A DNA stretch of 64,000 nt, from NCBI RefSeq assembly GCF_964275005.1, contig NC_092706.1:29502781-29566780 (forward strand), given 5' to 3'. This DNA comes from Diadema setosum (lineage: Eukaryota > Echinodermata > Echinoidea > Diadematoida > Diadematidae). A program made the position numbers and the translations under genes. The notes beneath the pieces are model-generated. The model did no database searches and was not told the DNA's origin. It worked only from the letters and a program-made list of their open reading frames with translations. Position 1 is the stretch's first letter; each line of letters begins with the position of its first letter. Below are positions 33,180 to 47,300 of this stretch, piece after piece.

Positions 33180-36100
33180 CTGTCCAGTGTATAAACAAAG
33201 GATATTTACACAATGAGTAATGCAAGATATTCAAAGAAACATGATTTGGAGGGGAAACAGCTGTCTCTAATACGCATTCGCATACCTAAAATTCAATAAA
33301 GAATGTCTGACAACGTGTAAATTCCTTTATCTACTCAATGGTATAAAATTCCGAAATTCCATTTGTTTGTTTTTTCTTTCGTGTTTCCATGTGACCACCT
33401 GAAGTTCCATCTTCTTCCCCACCCCTCTCTGTAATCTGTTATTATACCTGTCAGATCTCACTCCATCAGCCAATATTCTGTACCTACTTGGTGCTTCTCC
33501 AGCTTTAATGTCATCAGAAATTTAGTAGATGTCCTGATTACACACTATACACACTTTCTCCACACTTTTCAGGTTTTATGGGACGAACATATGCTGCATT
33601 AAACACCCATTAATTCTATTGCCTCCCTTGTTTCTTTGCTTTTTGTTCATTTATTTTATTCGTTAACGAATATAAGAATGCTTTTAACTGTTAACTTGTT
33701 CCAGCAAGACCAGAGACATTTATAACAAAGCGAATATTTACAAACAATTTTGACATAGATTAGAAGTAATCAATACGTGTACAAATAGAAAAAATAACTA
33801 ACATGGAAATGCTATTTACTAAATGAATTTAGATAAGAACTGTAGAAAGTCATCACATACAGCAATAAGAAGCTAGAAAGCATTGGATAATGTATTAAGA
33901 TGCAGATAAGAGTTAAACAAATTTAAGCGATGAACAAATGTTGAACGGGACACGGGGTAGGACAAAATAGAAATGGATTAACTTGCTGTGAACAAATATA
34001 TGAGTATACAAAACCGACTTTTAGATGTAAATTGTTGCGATGGTTTGTTCTATTTCTTTAAGTAAAAAAAATCAACATATTCTATACCGTATGATAAATG
34101 TTTTACATATAAAGGGCATGGTAAGAAAAATATAGTGAGGGGAGCCCATTTTCAGTAGTGACAAGGATTGTCACTACTGGTCTTCCGTGGGGTCCTGTTT
34201 TACAAGAAAGTAGTTCGCACAAAATCAAAATCATATCGTTTACACGCATTAAAAGGAAAGAGTTATACAGTATGTCCCCCCCCCCAAAAAAAAAAAAAAA
34301 AAAAAAAAATTACAATCGGATTTTCGCATTGATAAACTGTCTAAATGCTACTTTAGGGTATTAAAACATAACATCTTAGCTCTATTTTGCAGAAAATCCC
34401 ATTCAATTTGGTGAAGTAGTCACAGAGAAATGTTATTGTAAAGCATGTCATGGATCAGATTCTTCCAAGTTTAGCAATTGGATAATACTCTTGGAACTGA
34501 ATATTAATGTGTATAAAGATAATGGACAGAACTTGGAGGGAAGGGATTCCTGATATGCTCTACAAAACTCCTCAATTCTCTTTGACCACTGAAGCAAATC
34601 GGATGGGGTTTTCTGCAAGACGTGAGTAATAAGTTATAATTTCATACCCTAAAATTGTATTTGGATTGATTCACTATCTTTAAAGCTATCATTGTGGAGG
34701 GTTCCATTGTAGTTTTTTTTTTTGTATGACATGAAAAAAGAAAGCAAAACCCAAGCCTCACGTGAGAGACGACGATGGGAATGATACCTTTTTGCAAGCG
34801 TCATCGGTGCACTGGGACTATATGCAAATGAGACGTGGATCCCAAACTTGTGGAGAAACGTTAGTGCATCTTTGAAGTCCTTAAATCGCCCCAGTCCTTT
34901 GAAATGCCACAAGATGCTGCCATTTACAGCTCGAAGTCTGTCAAATAATTCTCGGCATTCGTCCGTGAATTTTTTGTATCTTAAATTCACAGGCTTTTTA
35001 CTGAAACACTTTGTTACTTTCCTGTACTGGTACAAATTCAGCGTCATAATGTTAACCTTCGACCCAACGTCTCGACCATATTTCCCGCCAAAGTACGCCA
35101 GATTCAGACGAATGACCATGTCCGCTTCATCTATGACGTCACCACAAACGCTGTCGTCAAGGATTCCACCATTGCCGACAATAGAACATGTTCTCACTTT
35201 TGGAACTGGCCTGGTTTGCTTGTTTTTGACGACGACTGATTTTGTCTTCGATATTTTCATTTCAAGGGGTGTCATGTGGGGCTTGAACACTTGGATAGCT
35301 TGGCTGTCTGACGTCAAAGACGAAACCCTGCTCCTGCAGACAAGGAAATACAAGAAGTTTGTGGAGTCTATAATTTAGTCAATTAATTTGAAGGGGAAAC
35401 TTTACAGTGATGATGCCATTATCCATGAGGATAAGTAACAAATACAGTGGAGTCCTGTTATAACGAAGTCCACGGTACTGGCAGTTTTCTTTCTTTATAT
35501 CGAAATTTAGTTATAACTGAACAAATAAAGAATAGAACGTGGAGCGGATGACCTTGCGGCCTGAATTTTCACTTCGTTATAACCGCGTTCGTTATAATGG
35601 AGTTGACTGTATTGTCATTTAACGAAATTTCCCAACCCGTTTAGAGAGTATAACTTTTCTTGAATACAACACGACAGGACAACAATGGACAATGAAGTCG
35701 ACTGTTACAGTGAATGCCTTCAAAAATGCAAATCGGTTGTTTGCATCCTGGACGGATGAATCAATCTGTGAGCCTTTACACTCCTAGGAAAAACGGGTTT
35801 CATAGATCTTCACTGTTTATTTCATGAAAACTGATGTAGCTTCTTTGAACATCTGGAATGCATTAGGCATAATATACATATGAATATACATATATGAATT
35901 GATGTGTTTGTGTGTATTCATGCATATATGTTTATTTGTTATTAGCTAATATGATGAAGACTGTTTTCGTTCTGAAGTGATTCGCACGAATGTATCGGTG
36001 GCTGATCGATACCTCGCCTATTCCAGTATTTTAATGCACAAAAATGATTCATACAATTATGTAGACACTTTCTCAAATGAAGTCATATTGTATTTACCGG

Positions 36101-39100
36101 TCTAGCAATCCGGAGGTCTCGGGTTCGACTCCCGATGGAATCCCATTTTCTTTGCTCACTTTTCCACTAATAATTTATATTCTTTCTGGTCAGTTTATTC
36201 TGTCTTTATTTGTTAAAAAATATAATGCAGAATTAAACCGAACTGAACTGAACTGAATTGATTTCGATGAAGTAACCAAAAACAGGCACAAGATGTGTGA
36301 GGTTCGATATAAAGAAACTAATTGATATCATCATAATCATAATAATAATTACCCCATTTTTTGAGCTTCACTGATGTTTACCCACGAACAATCCACACGG
36401 CGCAGAAAGGACCCTGAAATGTTACGAAGAAAAACACGACACGATAAATCACCTCATATAGATAATTGCATCTTCATTTTTTTTTTGTACCAATGTTCGT
36501 TTCCTCCCGGTGCTACATGTTTCCTGCGACTGTTTTGCAGCTTTATTGTCCTTTTTCTTCTGTGTCCTAGCGCGTATTCAATTAGAATTCAATTCCATGT
36601 CATATTACAGTTGACTTTATACAAAACTGAAGTCAGACGAAAGAGATGATAGACTCTTCATCTCAAGTAGGTCTACACTTTTAAGAAGAAAGTTAAGTAA
36701 ATTGAGAATTTCGCATAGCTACAATACGTTCATACAATCATGTATTCGTCCTTACTTCAGCAACTACAATGTATGTTCCACCCCAACACATACACACATA
36801 CAAACACACGCACACACACCCTCACACACACACACGCACATACACTTTTCGTTTTTTTATGATATTCTTCATTTGAATTTCATTCGATATCAGGACTTTG
36901 TAAACAATGAAATTAATATGAACAAAAATAAGCAGCCGTATTCTTCTCTCTTGTGCTGCTAAATCATTCTTTTTTCAACATACAGTACAACATAAATTGT
37001 TTTTTGTTTTGTTTTTTAGAAAATCAAGAAAAGTCCGAAAAGAAAGACACACAGACACATACACACATAAACACAAACACTAATTGCTGGCTAATTTCAA
37101 TACTGCCAAACTTTGATGCAAAGGATGCGAGTTTCGTGGATTTTTTTATGATAATAAATAATAATAATGTACACTTCTATAGCGCAACACTACATCAAAG
37201 GGATGCTTACGGCGATTTTAGGCTTTAAGATCTAACAGTGTTTATCATAGGAGAGAAATGAGAAATAGAAGGAAGAGAAAATGTAATGTATGTGATATGA
37301 TTTTTCCTACACATGGCATATCATACATAATTATGTTTTTAGAGATGTTATAAATAATTCCACTGAGGATGACCGGCGAACAGTCAAAACAGGAAATCTA
37401 ATGGAAATGTGAGAAAGTCAATTTGAAGTCAATAAGCGACCTTTGAATCATGGTCATCATTACCTCACTGAATATTTATACAGTTGTATATAAGGGGTCG
37501 GTGCATTATAGTGCTAACCCACACAATGTTCATTTTGAGATAATCGCTTTTGAAAGTTTGAAAAATCCATAAATCAGGTTAATGACTCGAGAAGGCAAAT
37601 TTTTTCGTAAATGAACCTTTACATACTCAAGATTGAATAGTGTCTTGGGGAAATTTACTCCACTGATATTTTGGTGGATTCAAGAGGATTTTTCAAGTCA
37701 CATTTTGAATTTGTGGTTTAGCACTTTATTGCAGCCAAATCCGTCGTGTATACAAATACTCTTTATTTTTTGAAAACTCACAAAATATCAATATCTCTTC
37801 GCTAAAAATGGAAAATTAATGTAATATTTGAGTTTCCCTCCTATGTGACGTGAAATCAAAATAGATACTTGTTTTTAACTGTCTGTATTGTATAATCTGT
37901 GTGAATTATGAAGACAAACTTTGCATATATTTCAGACGCACACACGCGCACAGAATCAATCATATACGCACAAAGACATCTTGGAATGTGGATATTAAAC
38001 AATTTCAACAATTGAAGTTTTAAAAGACGAAGCATTCAGTGTCATACAAAATAATAATAATTATGATTTGTTGGGGGGGGGGGGAAGGGTTATATCATTG
38101 AGGATTTTACATTTTCCGTGTACCTAAAAGCAGGGAAAGAGTCCCTTCTTCAGCATTATGCATATAACGCATTTTAAATTTAGAGTATCTAGATCAGAGA
38201 AAATAAAGTAAAATGGTACATATCAACATTATTCCAGAGATTATCATGTCTTTTGTTAAGGGGAGTAAAATACCATAAAGTAGACATTAAGGCCTTGTTT
38301 AGCCATATTGGTTTTCTTGTTTAGGGTATCAAAATCACAAATAGTACTTTAAAAATCCTTCTTTGTATGACAACGAATTTACCAAAAAAAGTGTTGTATG
38401 AGAATTATGACTGTACATGCCTCAATTAATCCTCTTCATGTTCGTTGGTAAATGCAGGCTGTGTGAAATTATGCAGGAAAGTTCTTATCACAAAATGAAT
38501 GACTAACTCCTAATGGCCAAAAATCTATGAAAAGAACATTTTTAAAAATTGGGAAAAAATCTCTTTGGGAGCCTGAACAGTTATAGATTTCGCATATTCG
38601 GACAGACCATACATGCTGAAATACAATGTGCCGAATAAGACCAAAATAGTCTACGTATTATACCAAGTTGGTGTGTTTATACACATACATTTTACCCCAT
38701 ATGCACGTTTTCAGACTACATTTGGATCATGAAGATCATTTAGGAACAAGAAAAAAATATTCTCATGTCAAAGCTGTTACGGTGACAAAAACATACACGA
38801 AAAAGTGAAAAATCTATATGCTTTCAAAAGTTTTATCAATCACAAATCTCCAAATTAATTTGAAGGCAACTTTCTTTTTTGTAAATCAATCTTGAAAACA
38901 ATCCTATGAAAAAAAAAATAACTCTGAAATTTGTAACAGAATACAGCAAATACATTTTCTTTCCAACATGGAGACTTCTTCATAAAAAGTGCATGATAAA
39001 TACCGAGTTTAAAGGGTAAATTCAGTAGTGGAAAAAGGGAGCTATTGACTCACAATTAAATTACGTTAAAAAACACTATACTATCAGCATTGATGCTTTA

Positions 39101-40398
39101 AATTCCGCTTTGATTGCTTTCAACGTTTATTGATTTAAATTGAGAAACCGTATAGAGGTATCAACTGTGAATTTTATACGACAGCGTTAGATTTGAAAAA
39201 TAATGTTTGCAGTTATATCATAAATGTAACATCCTTTCAAAGGATGCTAAATATGTAAGTATCATGTCTCGGTTATGTAAGAAACTACAAGGAAGCAGAG
39301 CTGTATTGACAGCGGCAGGTATTTTTTTGAAAATTTGAGGTAATTTAATCGATATTAAAAATGCATTTTGTTTTTATCCATTTTCCACTGTCTATAGCTA
39401 ATCCCCCTACATATGGCTGTGAAAGCATAGCAAAATTGCACTTTATTCAAAAGAAGTTACAAATTAATCAATGACAATTTCAAATGTTGTTTCACTAGTG
39501 ATCTAACTCTGTAAGAATTACTAACAGATAAGGCACATGTCCAAACATCCAGCTATCCGTACATTTTTTTTTTTTACCTATATGAACGTTTTCAGATCAC
39601 ACTTGCATTGGGAAAAAATCATAAATTTAGAGACAATACACTTATTACAATAAGCCATTTCGATGAAAAAACACACATAATAAATCAAGATCTATATTTT
39701 GAATATATTTCATCAGTTATTTAACTACTGATTAATTTTGAGGAAGCTTTCCTTTTGAAGCGAAATGTCAGCATGAATAAAGTGCTAACGCACTAATGAA
39801 ACTTTAAGGTGCTGGGACAGACCATGAATGTTGATTAATTTTCTTATAGGTCATAATGCACAATGCTAAAATACTCCTAAAACCAGTGATTGTGGTATTT
39901 TCCTGATAAGTTCAAAAAATATAAAAAACTGGCGAAAAATGTCATGATCAGTAGAATTGGCATGAAAATAGTGCTAACCCCAACAGTACAAAAATTAACA
40001 AAAAATACTCATTAAATGCTTAAAATTTCATTAATGTTTATCTCATCTCCATTTTCATAACTGGCAGAAGAGTACAAGTTATGTTATGAATCAGAATCAC
40101 TCATTTTTATAGATGAAAAAGTTTCCTCACTGTTCAGATTTAGATATTTTCATGACACCTTCTGTCTGCTACCATGGAGGTCGCCATCTTGAAAAGTGTG
40201 GCTTAGCATTATATTCCTGCCTATAAGATGTGATTAATTTTCGGGGCAAAAAGATGCCTGCATTAAAAACCCATTTATTGCTTAAATTTTAAGATGACAT
40301 TTTTAGGGATTATAGAGCAGTGATTCAGGATGGTGTAAATGCATGTAACTCATTTTTCACCAAAGTGTGGGTTAACACTATAATGCACCGACCCCTTC

Positions 40399-40484
<86 letters not shown>

Positions 40485-41077
40485 TGTAATCATGTCTTTA
40501 TTGATAAGTAAAACAAAGAACATGTTGACATATATACCAGGTCCATGGTCTATTCTGGACACATGGCAGGTATTGACACACTTGCAAATACTTACACAGT
40601 GAATAAATAACAATATAGATATATTCGCAACAGATTTGTGAGGTTGACAACAATTGCACAAAATTAATTAAACAAAATGAAATACATTTCCCCACACAGT
40701 ACACATATACTGTATAACCAATTACTCATTTCGTTATTTTGTCCAGGATGCTCCATCACATTCACTAACTGATCAAGTGAAATTCGAATAAATCATTATG
40801 TCCGCTATGAATGCATTTCCAAGTAGTCGCGTGGCAATCTAATCTTACTGATTTAATACACTTTTTGGGATAAGTGCCAAATGTCAGTCCAGTAAATCAT
40901 TACATTTATCCAGTTAATGTAATAATTCTACATAATTACTACATTATCACTAAGTGCCTTTCATTCTTACATGTTGCTTTCTAAGTGATTAACGTTCCCC
41001 CAGTTCTGTTCTTTTCTTGCATAGAATATGATGAATGATGAAACAATTTCATATCTATTACATATCATTACCTGACC

Positions 41078-41120
<43 letters not shown>

Positions 41121-41353
41121 TATAGTGCAGGAAGATGAAGCTTTCAAAGGACGTAGCTAGTTCATTGTGGTTTATTTTCAAGCTTTCGTTCTTTTCTAGC
41201 TAGCTAGAGAAAAGTCCTGACAGAAAAGACCGGTCTCAAGGAAAGACCGAAAGCTTGGTAATTAGCTACGTCCTCTGAACTTTTCATCTCCTCACACTGA
41301 ATAAATAATGAAGGAGCTACACCGGTTCTGTGCACGGTCGGGACCCCTTATCG

Positions 41354-41384
<31 letters not shown>

Positions 41385-44257
41385 CTGAATGTATGTATAT
41401 ATATATATATATATGTATATACTAGGTGTTACAAAAAAAAAAACTTTTCCTTTTTTTGATCCTTAATAGTTCAAAATCAATATATCAGATAACGCTGACA
41501 TTGATATGAGCAATATCTGGATAATGTACAATTTCCATGATTTCGTGGGAAGTTATTCAAATATGAAAGCATAAATCGGTGTCAATAATTTCAAAAGTTA
41601 TTTCTAAGTTAATGACGTTTCAGATTTTGCTCCATTTTCAACACTTTGTACAAAACTGTAATTTTGCACAGGGGTCATTGGTGTGTATGGGAGTGTGTGG
41701 TTAACATCCAGACAATGGTCCTGAACAATGGCCAGGGTTTGAATGCTCTATTAGATATTCATTAGATATTCCACTATCACAGCTAGTCTTTATTCATCCT
41801 TGAAAATTTCAAGGATGAATAAAAAATATACGCGCTATACCAAATCTAGAACAATCTTCATCCTATTGATCTTGACAAAAAGCAGTATAAGTAAGTGGGA
41901 TAACAAGTGTATTTGTAGATAATTTCGGTAATTCATTGTTCAAAGTAGTAACTAGGTGGTTTAGGTCAGTATGTGAGTAAAACACATTTGTATCATCAGC
42001 AAATAATACATACTGTAACATGGATGATGCATTTGAAATACCATTAATGTAGATTGGAAATAATATCGGACCTAAGATTAAACCCTGGGGGACTCCACAT
42101 GTTACAGGTAATGTATTGGAGGATACTGAATCAAATATAATTGTTATATTATAAGAACACTGTGTGATTGGCAATTTATTTCGAGGCACACTAGTTGCAC
42201 AAGTCGAAAAAGTTGATTGCATGAATGATCTGCTAACAATCTGCTGCATTTGGAGGAAGTCAACCATTGACTCTATAGAAAAGATCCCAGTCGCAGGGAG
42301 GACTTTCGTTCCCCACATTCAGAGGAAAGTCTCCTGTGACAGCGTCATCCTTCAAGACTGACACGCATGATATGGAAGACTTTGATCCAGCTGTTCTTTT
42401 TGTCATTAATGATCAAGTTACACGCGGTTATAAGTATAAAGGAAGGTGTCGAACTAGTAAAAGGTTGAACTCTTTCAGTCAGAGAGTAGTTGATACTTGG
42501 AATAGCCTTTGTGCAGAAGCTGTCGAGGCAACATCAGTGAATAATACAGACTGTACATAGCTTCAAGTCTAAGCTCAATGATCACTGGAAGCAGAAACAT
42601 AACAAATTCAATCAAGATTGCACAAACTGACCATCCCGTGGATACATCACATGGATCTCCTCAGGCTCAGGATCGAATCCTTTGAATGGCCCTCTACAAG
42701 TGACTATCTGCAACTTACTGGGCGTCATCGTAGGTAATTCAAGTAATGAGCCCTACAGCTCACGAGTCCCACAGCACACGAGTTCGACACTAGGCAAATA
42801 AAGCCCACAAGACCGACTCTAGGTAAAAAGAAAAAGCCCACTAAGTACGACAGATACAACATGGCTCTAATTGTGTCGGTCTCGTGGGCCTTGTTTGCTT
42901 AGTGTCGAACTCATGGGCTGAATGACATGTGGGCTGTATAACTCGTAGGTTGTATGACTCGTAGGTGTTGGTCTGGTGACGTGCACCCTTGAGTCAAAGC
43001 ATCAACTGAGGGTATGAGAAATGCTATTCATTGATCTCCCGGTGCCACTCTGCGACATTGCCTCCCCCCCCCCCATGTTGGTGCTACTTTTAAAATACTA
43101 TACTTTCTCTGCTAAGGTGAAGCTTGTGTAACTCGAGAAGTGTACATTTTCTCCTCCTTCATTTTACGTCCGATTTCTGTGAAAGATTTACAGATTTGTT
43201 CGACTTTGCTCCGAATGATTAAATTATGATGTGGAATAAAAATGGTTTGATTTTACTTTATGTAATTCCTATATATGTTATGATAATTATAGTAATAATT
43301 CTTTATCCATTTATGTAGCGCAAAACGTATGCATATAAATTTGCAGCTTCTTCATGTGTTCTGAAGGTAGAAGATGTACTATTGGCGGATTGCCACACTA
43401 CATCGCCGTAATCAAAGTGAGGCAACAGAAGAGAATAATACATGTATATCAATTTCAGTTCAGTAATACAGCAAATTGCCTCAACCGATTCATACAACTA
43501 ATTATTTTACTTTATTTTATACACAGTAATTATTCAATATGAACATCAAACAACAATTTATTATTTACAGTAACTCCCTGATGTTTAAACTGTTCACCTG
43601 AGGTAATTGTTTTCCTATAAGTTTAACATTAATGTGTTGTTGCCTTTTATTGCATATTGCTTGTACCAAGAAACATGCATATCATAATTGATGAATAAGT
43701 TGTTGTCAAGCTTCCGTGTTTTCAGATTTGAGAAATCCGTATGCAAAACATAAAAGCTTTCGGATTTCTATTTGAGATGACAGTGTCATTGGCGTATCGG
43801 AGCCCTGCAACCAGAAAACCCCCCACAAAATTGACTTAATTTAAACAACAAAGGTCCTAACAAACGTCCTTGTGGCACTCATCTGCCAAGTAATCTTTCT
43901 TCAAAGAGTCTATTATTAACTGAAATGTTCGAGAGATAGCTCTAAAACCACTCTAATTTTGTACCATGTTTACATGTTCGGATAACAGGATATGCATGGT
44001 GATCAACCATGTCGAAGGCTTTATGCAAATCGACAAGCCATGATATTAGCCAACGTATCCACCGTTATTAATAGATCGGTGCCAGTCATCCCTCTGATTC
44101 ACTGTAACATGCCAGGTGCAGTAACAGTGGAGTTTCGGGGAAGGAAGCTAATCAAGGAATGCGATTTAACTGCTGCAGAACAATGAAATTTCCACGCTTT
44201 TAAGATGCACAGGACAATTATGAAATGGGTCTGTGATTATTATGATCCACCTTAGCT

Positions 44258-44314
<57 letters not shown>

Positions 44315-47300
44315 GTGTCTCTATGTGTGTGTCTATCGGTACATTTTTTTTTTGCTACTTTCCATTTATCAGGCACTGTGTACCCCTTCAGCTAAAGATT
44401 TAAGCAAGAGGCTGTAATTTTAAAAGTGATTCTTTCAATAATTATGTGCATAGATATTCCATCTAATCCAGAAGAATTCTTTGCTTTCATTGACTTAACA
44501 TAATTCAAACCGTCTGACTGAGATATGAATTAAAAAAAATGAATTGTGTATAAAAACCTTTCCTTGCTGTAATATTTCAAAAGAAAATTTGTCTTCTTCT
44601 CAAGAGCATCTTCACAACTTACCAATCTGCTTACCACATTTACAAAAAAAAAAAAATTATGATTTAACTCATTTGCAATAACCTCTGAATTTTCTTAAGG
44701 AAAATTTTTCGAATACCCATTGATAATCTATAGTGAGTTTTTTTTTTTCAGGATTAATTTCTGCTTGTTTCATTTTTGAATTTCTGGCATATGTATTCAA
44801 GTTTTGATTGTTCTTATTTCATTTGTTACTCCATTTTTTTCAGACGTTTATAAAGATGCCGTAAAAGATCACCATGTCTGAGTTTGGCCTCTGACTCTAC
44901 TTAATCTCTCTTTTTATCAATGATATGCTGATATAGACTATTCATTCACGGCGAGTGAGTTTTCGGTACTCATCGTGTCTTAACAGGCACAGGCTTATGA
45001 CCAACCTCCATCAACATGCCTTCCCATATAGCAATTGAATCATTCTATATTACAAAATTATTCTACTTCTTTCCAGTTTTGTTTACATACGTCTGAAAGC
45101 TTCCATCATGTCCATGTCAACGTTTCTTGATTTTCTGAAGATAACATGCGTCCCACCTTGAGTTGTATCTTTGCATTTCCATATTAACCAAAGTCAAATA
45201 GCGATCACTCATGCCAATCTGAATTATACTACTATGGAGCATATACAAATAGTTTGTAGCTCCGTGATTATTCCATAATATTTTACCTTATCTGTATACT
45301 TCATTAGCATGACGTGTTCTACATCTTTTGGTCACCCCGGTGTACATTTCATTATTAACTTAATTATTCTAAACAGTATATCAATTTGATTATAAACTTA
45401 AATATTTATCTCCGGTTATTTTATTCATATCACAATTTGTGTCACTCATAGTAACGAGTTGGTCACCAAAGCTACTCGCAAATTTTAATAAGTCCTCAAA
45501 AGGATCGAAAGAGTCATTAAAAAAAAAAATCAGTCGTTTATTCCACTTAAAAAGTACTATTGGTTTGGAAGTGTTTTTTTGTTTGTTTTTTTTTGAGACA
45601 GATCTTGATACTCGATACTTCTTGGTTGACAAGTGAATCATGGGTCATCAAACCGAAGGGAATAGTTTAATTTCACATATATAGATTGCGACACCGGCTC
45701 CATTTCTGTCTCTTCTTATCAGGACTAAGGAGTAATGGGAAATACCGATTTCACTTTTTGAAATAAAGCAGTCAAGTCTAGTTTCATTGAGAGCAAAAAT
45801 ATGTATTTCCCTCTCAGTCATGATTTGTTCACTTTCCTCGTAATATTTTACGAGAATATTAAACAATATTCAAATAAAAAAAAAATAATTCCTTTCTCAT
45901 AAAGTTGTTCGTATCTATGAGATTGGTATATTTTCACCACACTTTGAAGATCTATCAAATAAGCCATTAATCGGAGTGCTTTCTGGTTATCTTTATCACC
46001 TCTTGTGCAAAAAACACGATGGAAATGATTGTGCCATTAAAAAACGTACACAAAAATATACGCACTATACCAAATCTATAAGAGCTATCTACATCCTATT
46101 GATCTTGACAAAAGCACACTAAGTACGTGGGATAAAAATTGTATTTACACTCGTTGGGAGCAGCAGTGAGTATAGCAAATCCAGAGAGGAGTAAAAGTAA
46201 TCAATTCGCGCTAATCAGTCGTACCTAAGGCTTTCATTGTGCCGACACATAATTCGCTTGTCTTAATCCGAGGATCGTAACTTGACGATGTGGGACTTCG
46301 TCAAAGTGAAATCTTCCGTTGGTTAGCACACTAGTCAGGTATGCGGCCATCTTGGGTCCAACTGCTTTTACATTTCCTTCTGAACTTTGACTTGATTTCT
46401 CTGAAAGAGTTCAATCTCGACCTGGTCAAGCTTTCCTGAACATAGATGGGATCTCCTTGCAGATCTATCAGGAGCTTCCTAGCATAGTACCTGACGTCTG
46501 CTGGTGAACCGCACGATGATTCCACGTGGAGCCGAGGAGATGCGTTCTGTCGAAGTCGCCATTTTGGGGCTTGAACTGTGTAAACCCTCAGAATCACTGA
46601 CGCCATGAAATACAAGACAATTTCTCCGGGAGTCCTGATTCCCCTCCTCCTGCTGCTCTTTCATGTGTCCAATATTCTCCAATCTCGCTATTGTATCATT
46701 ATTCCACGCCAGTTCAAAATTAAAACTCTCAAATTTTCACCAACTTTTTGTGTGATAATCGTGGTGAGTCTTCAACTAGAACAGTTTTAATTTCACTCAC
46801 AAGAAATCACATCAAATCACAGCCTTTAGTCATATTAGTCGGCCTGCCCGAATTGCCTATATCTTTACGCGAGTTATTTGCTCCTTCCTTTGAGGAAGCA
46901 TAAATTCGATTCAATTTTCTACTTAGGGGATGGAACACCCTCGTCAACCAAAGGCTGGTTTTCAGAGGGGTCCACACATGCAGGTTAGAAATACAAACAT
47001 TATACACAGTAGTACAAGATATTCAAAGAATAGAAAAAAAGTAAATGTTAAGTTTACTCCACCATTATTGCAATCTATTAGTAAATATTGTAGACTTCAT
47101 AACTTTTGCTTTTTGCACCGTACCGTAAGATTTGGATAACAGAAGGATGATGAAGTAACAGTAACGCATTTGTGATTAATGATAATGTTATGAAACATAA
47201 TTCTAGGGCAATAATTCCAGAGACTTAAAAAAGCGCGAAAGCACAGCATTGTAATCATCAAATTATACATTTTTGACCCGATATGGCAACTTCTGCCATC

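Noticed and set aside
34848-35378. 176-codon open frame on the + strand
   Set aside because: Antisense shadow of gene B exon 3; the minus strand carries the sialylmotifs.
36374-36649. 91-codon open frame on the + strand
   Set aside because: Overlaps the gene B microexon on the opposite strand; no domain.
41822-42330. Possible telomerase or host reverse transcriptase
   Set aside because: The VPQG..LGP, YINGIS and FADD context is that of LINE ORF2, and it is truncated on both sides.
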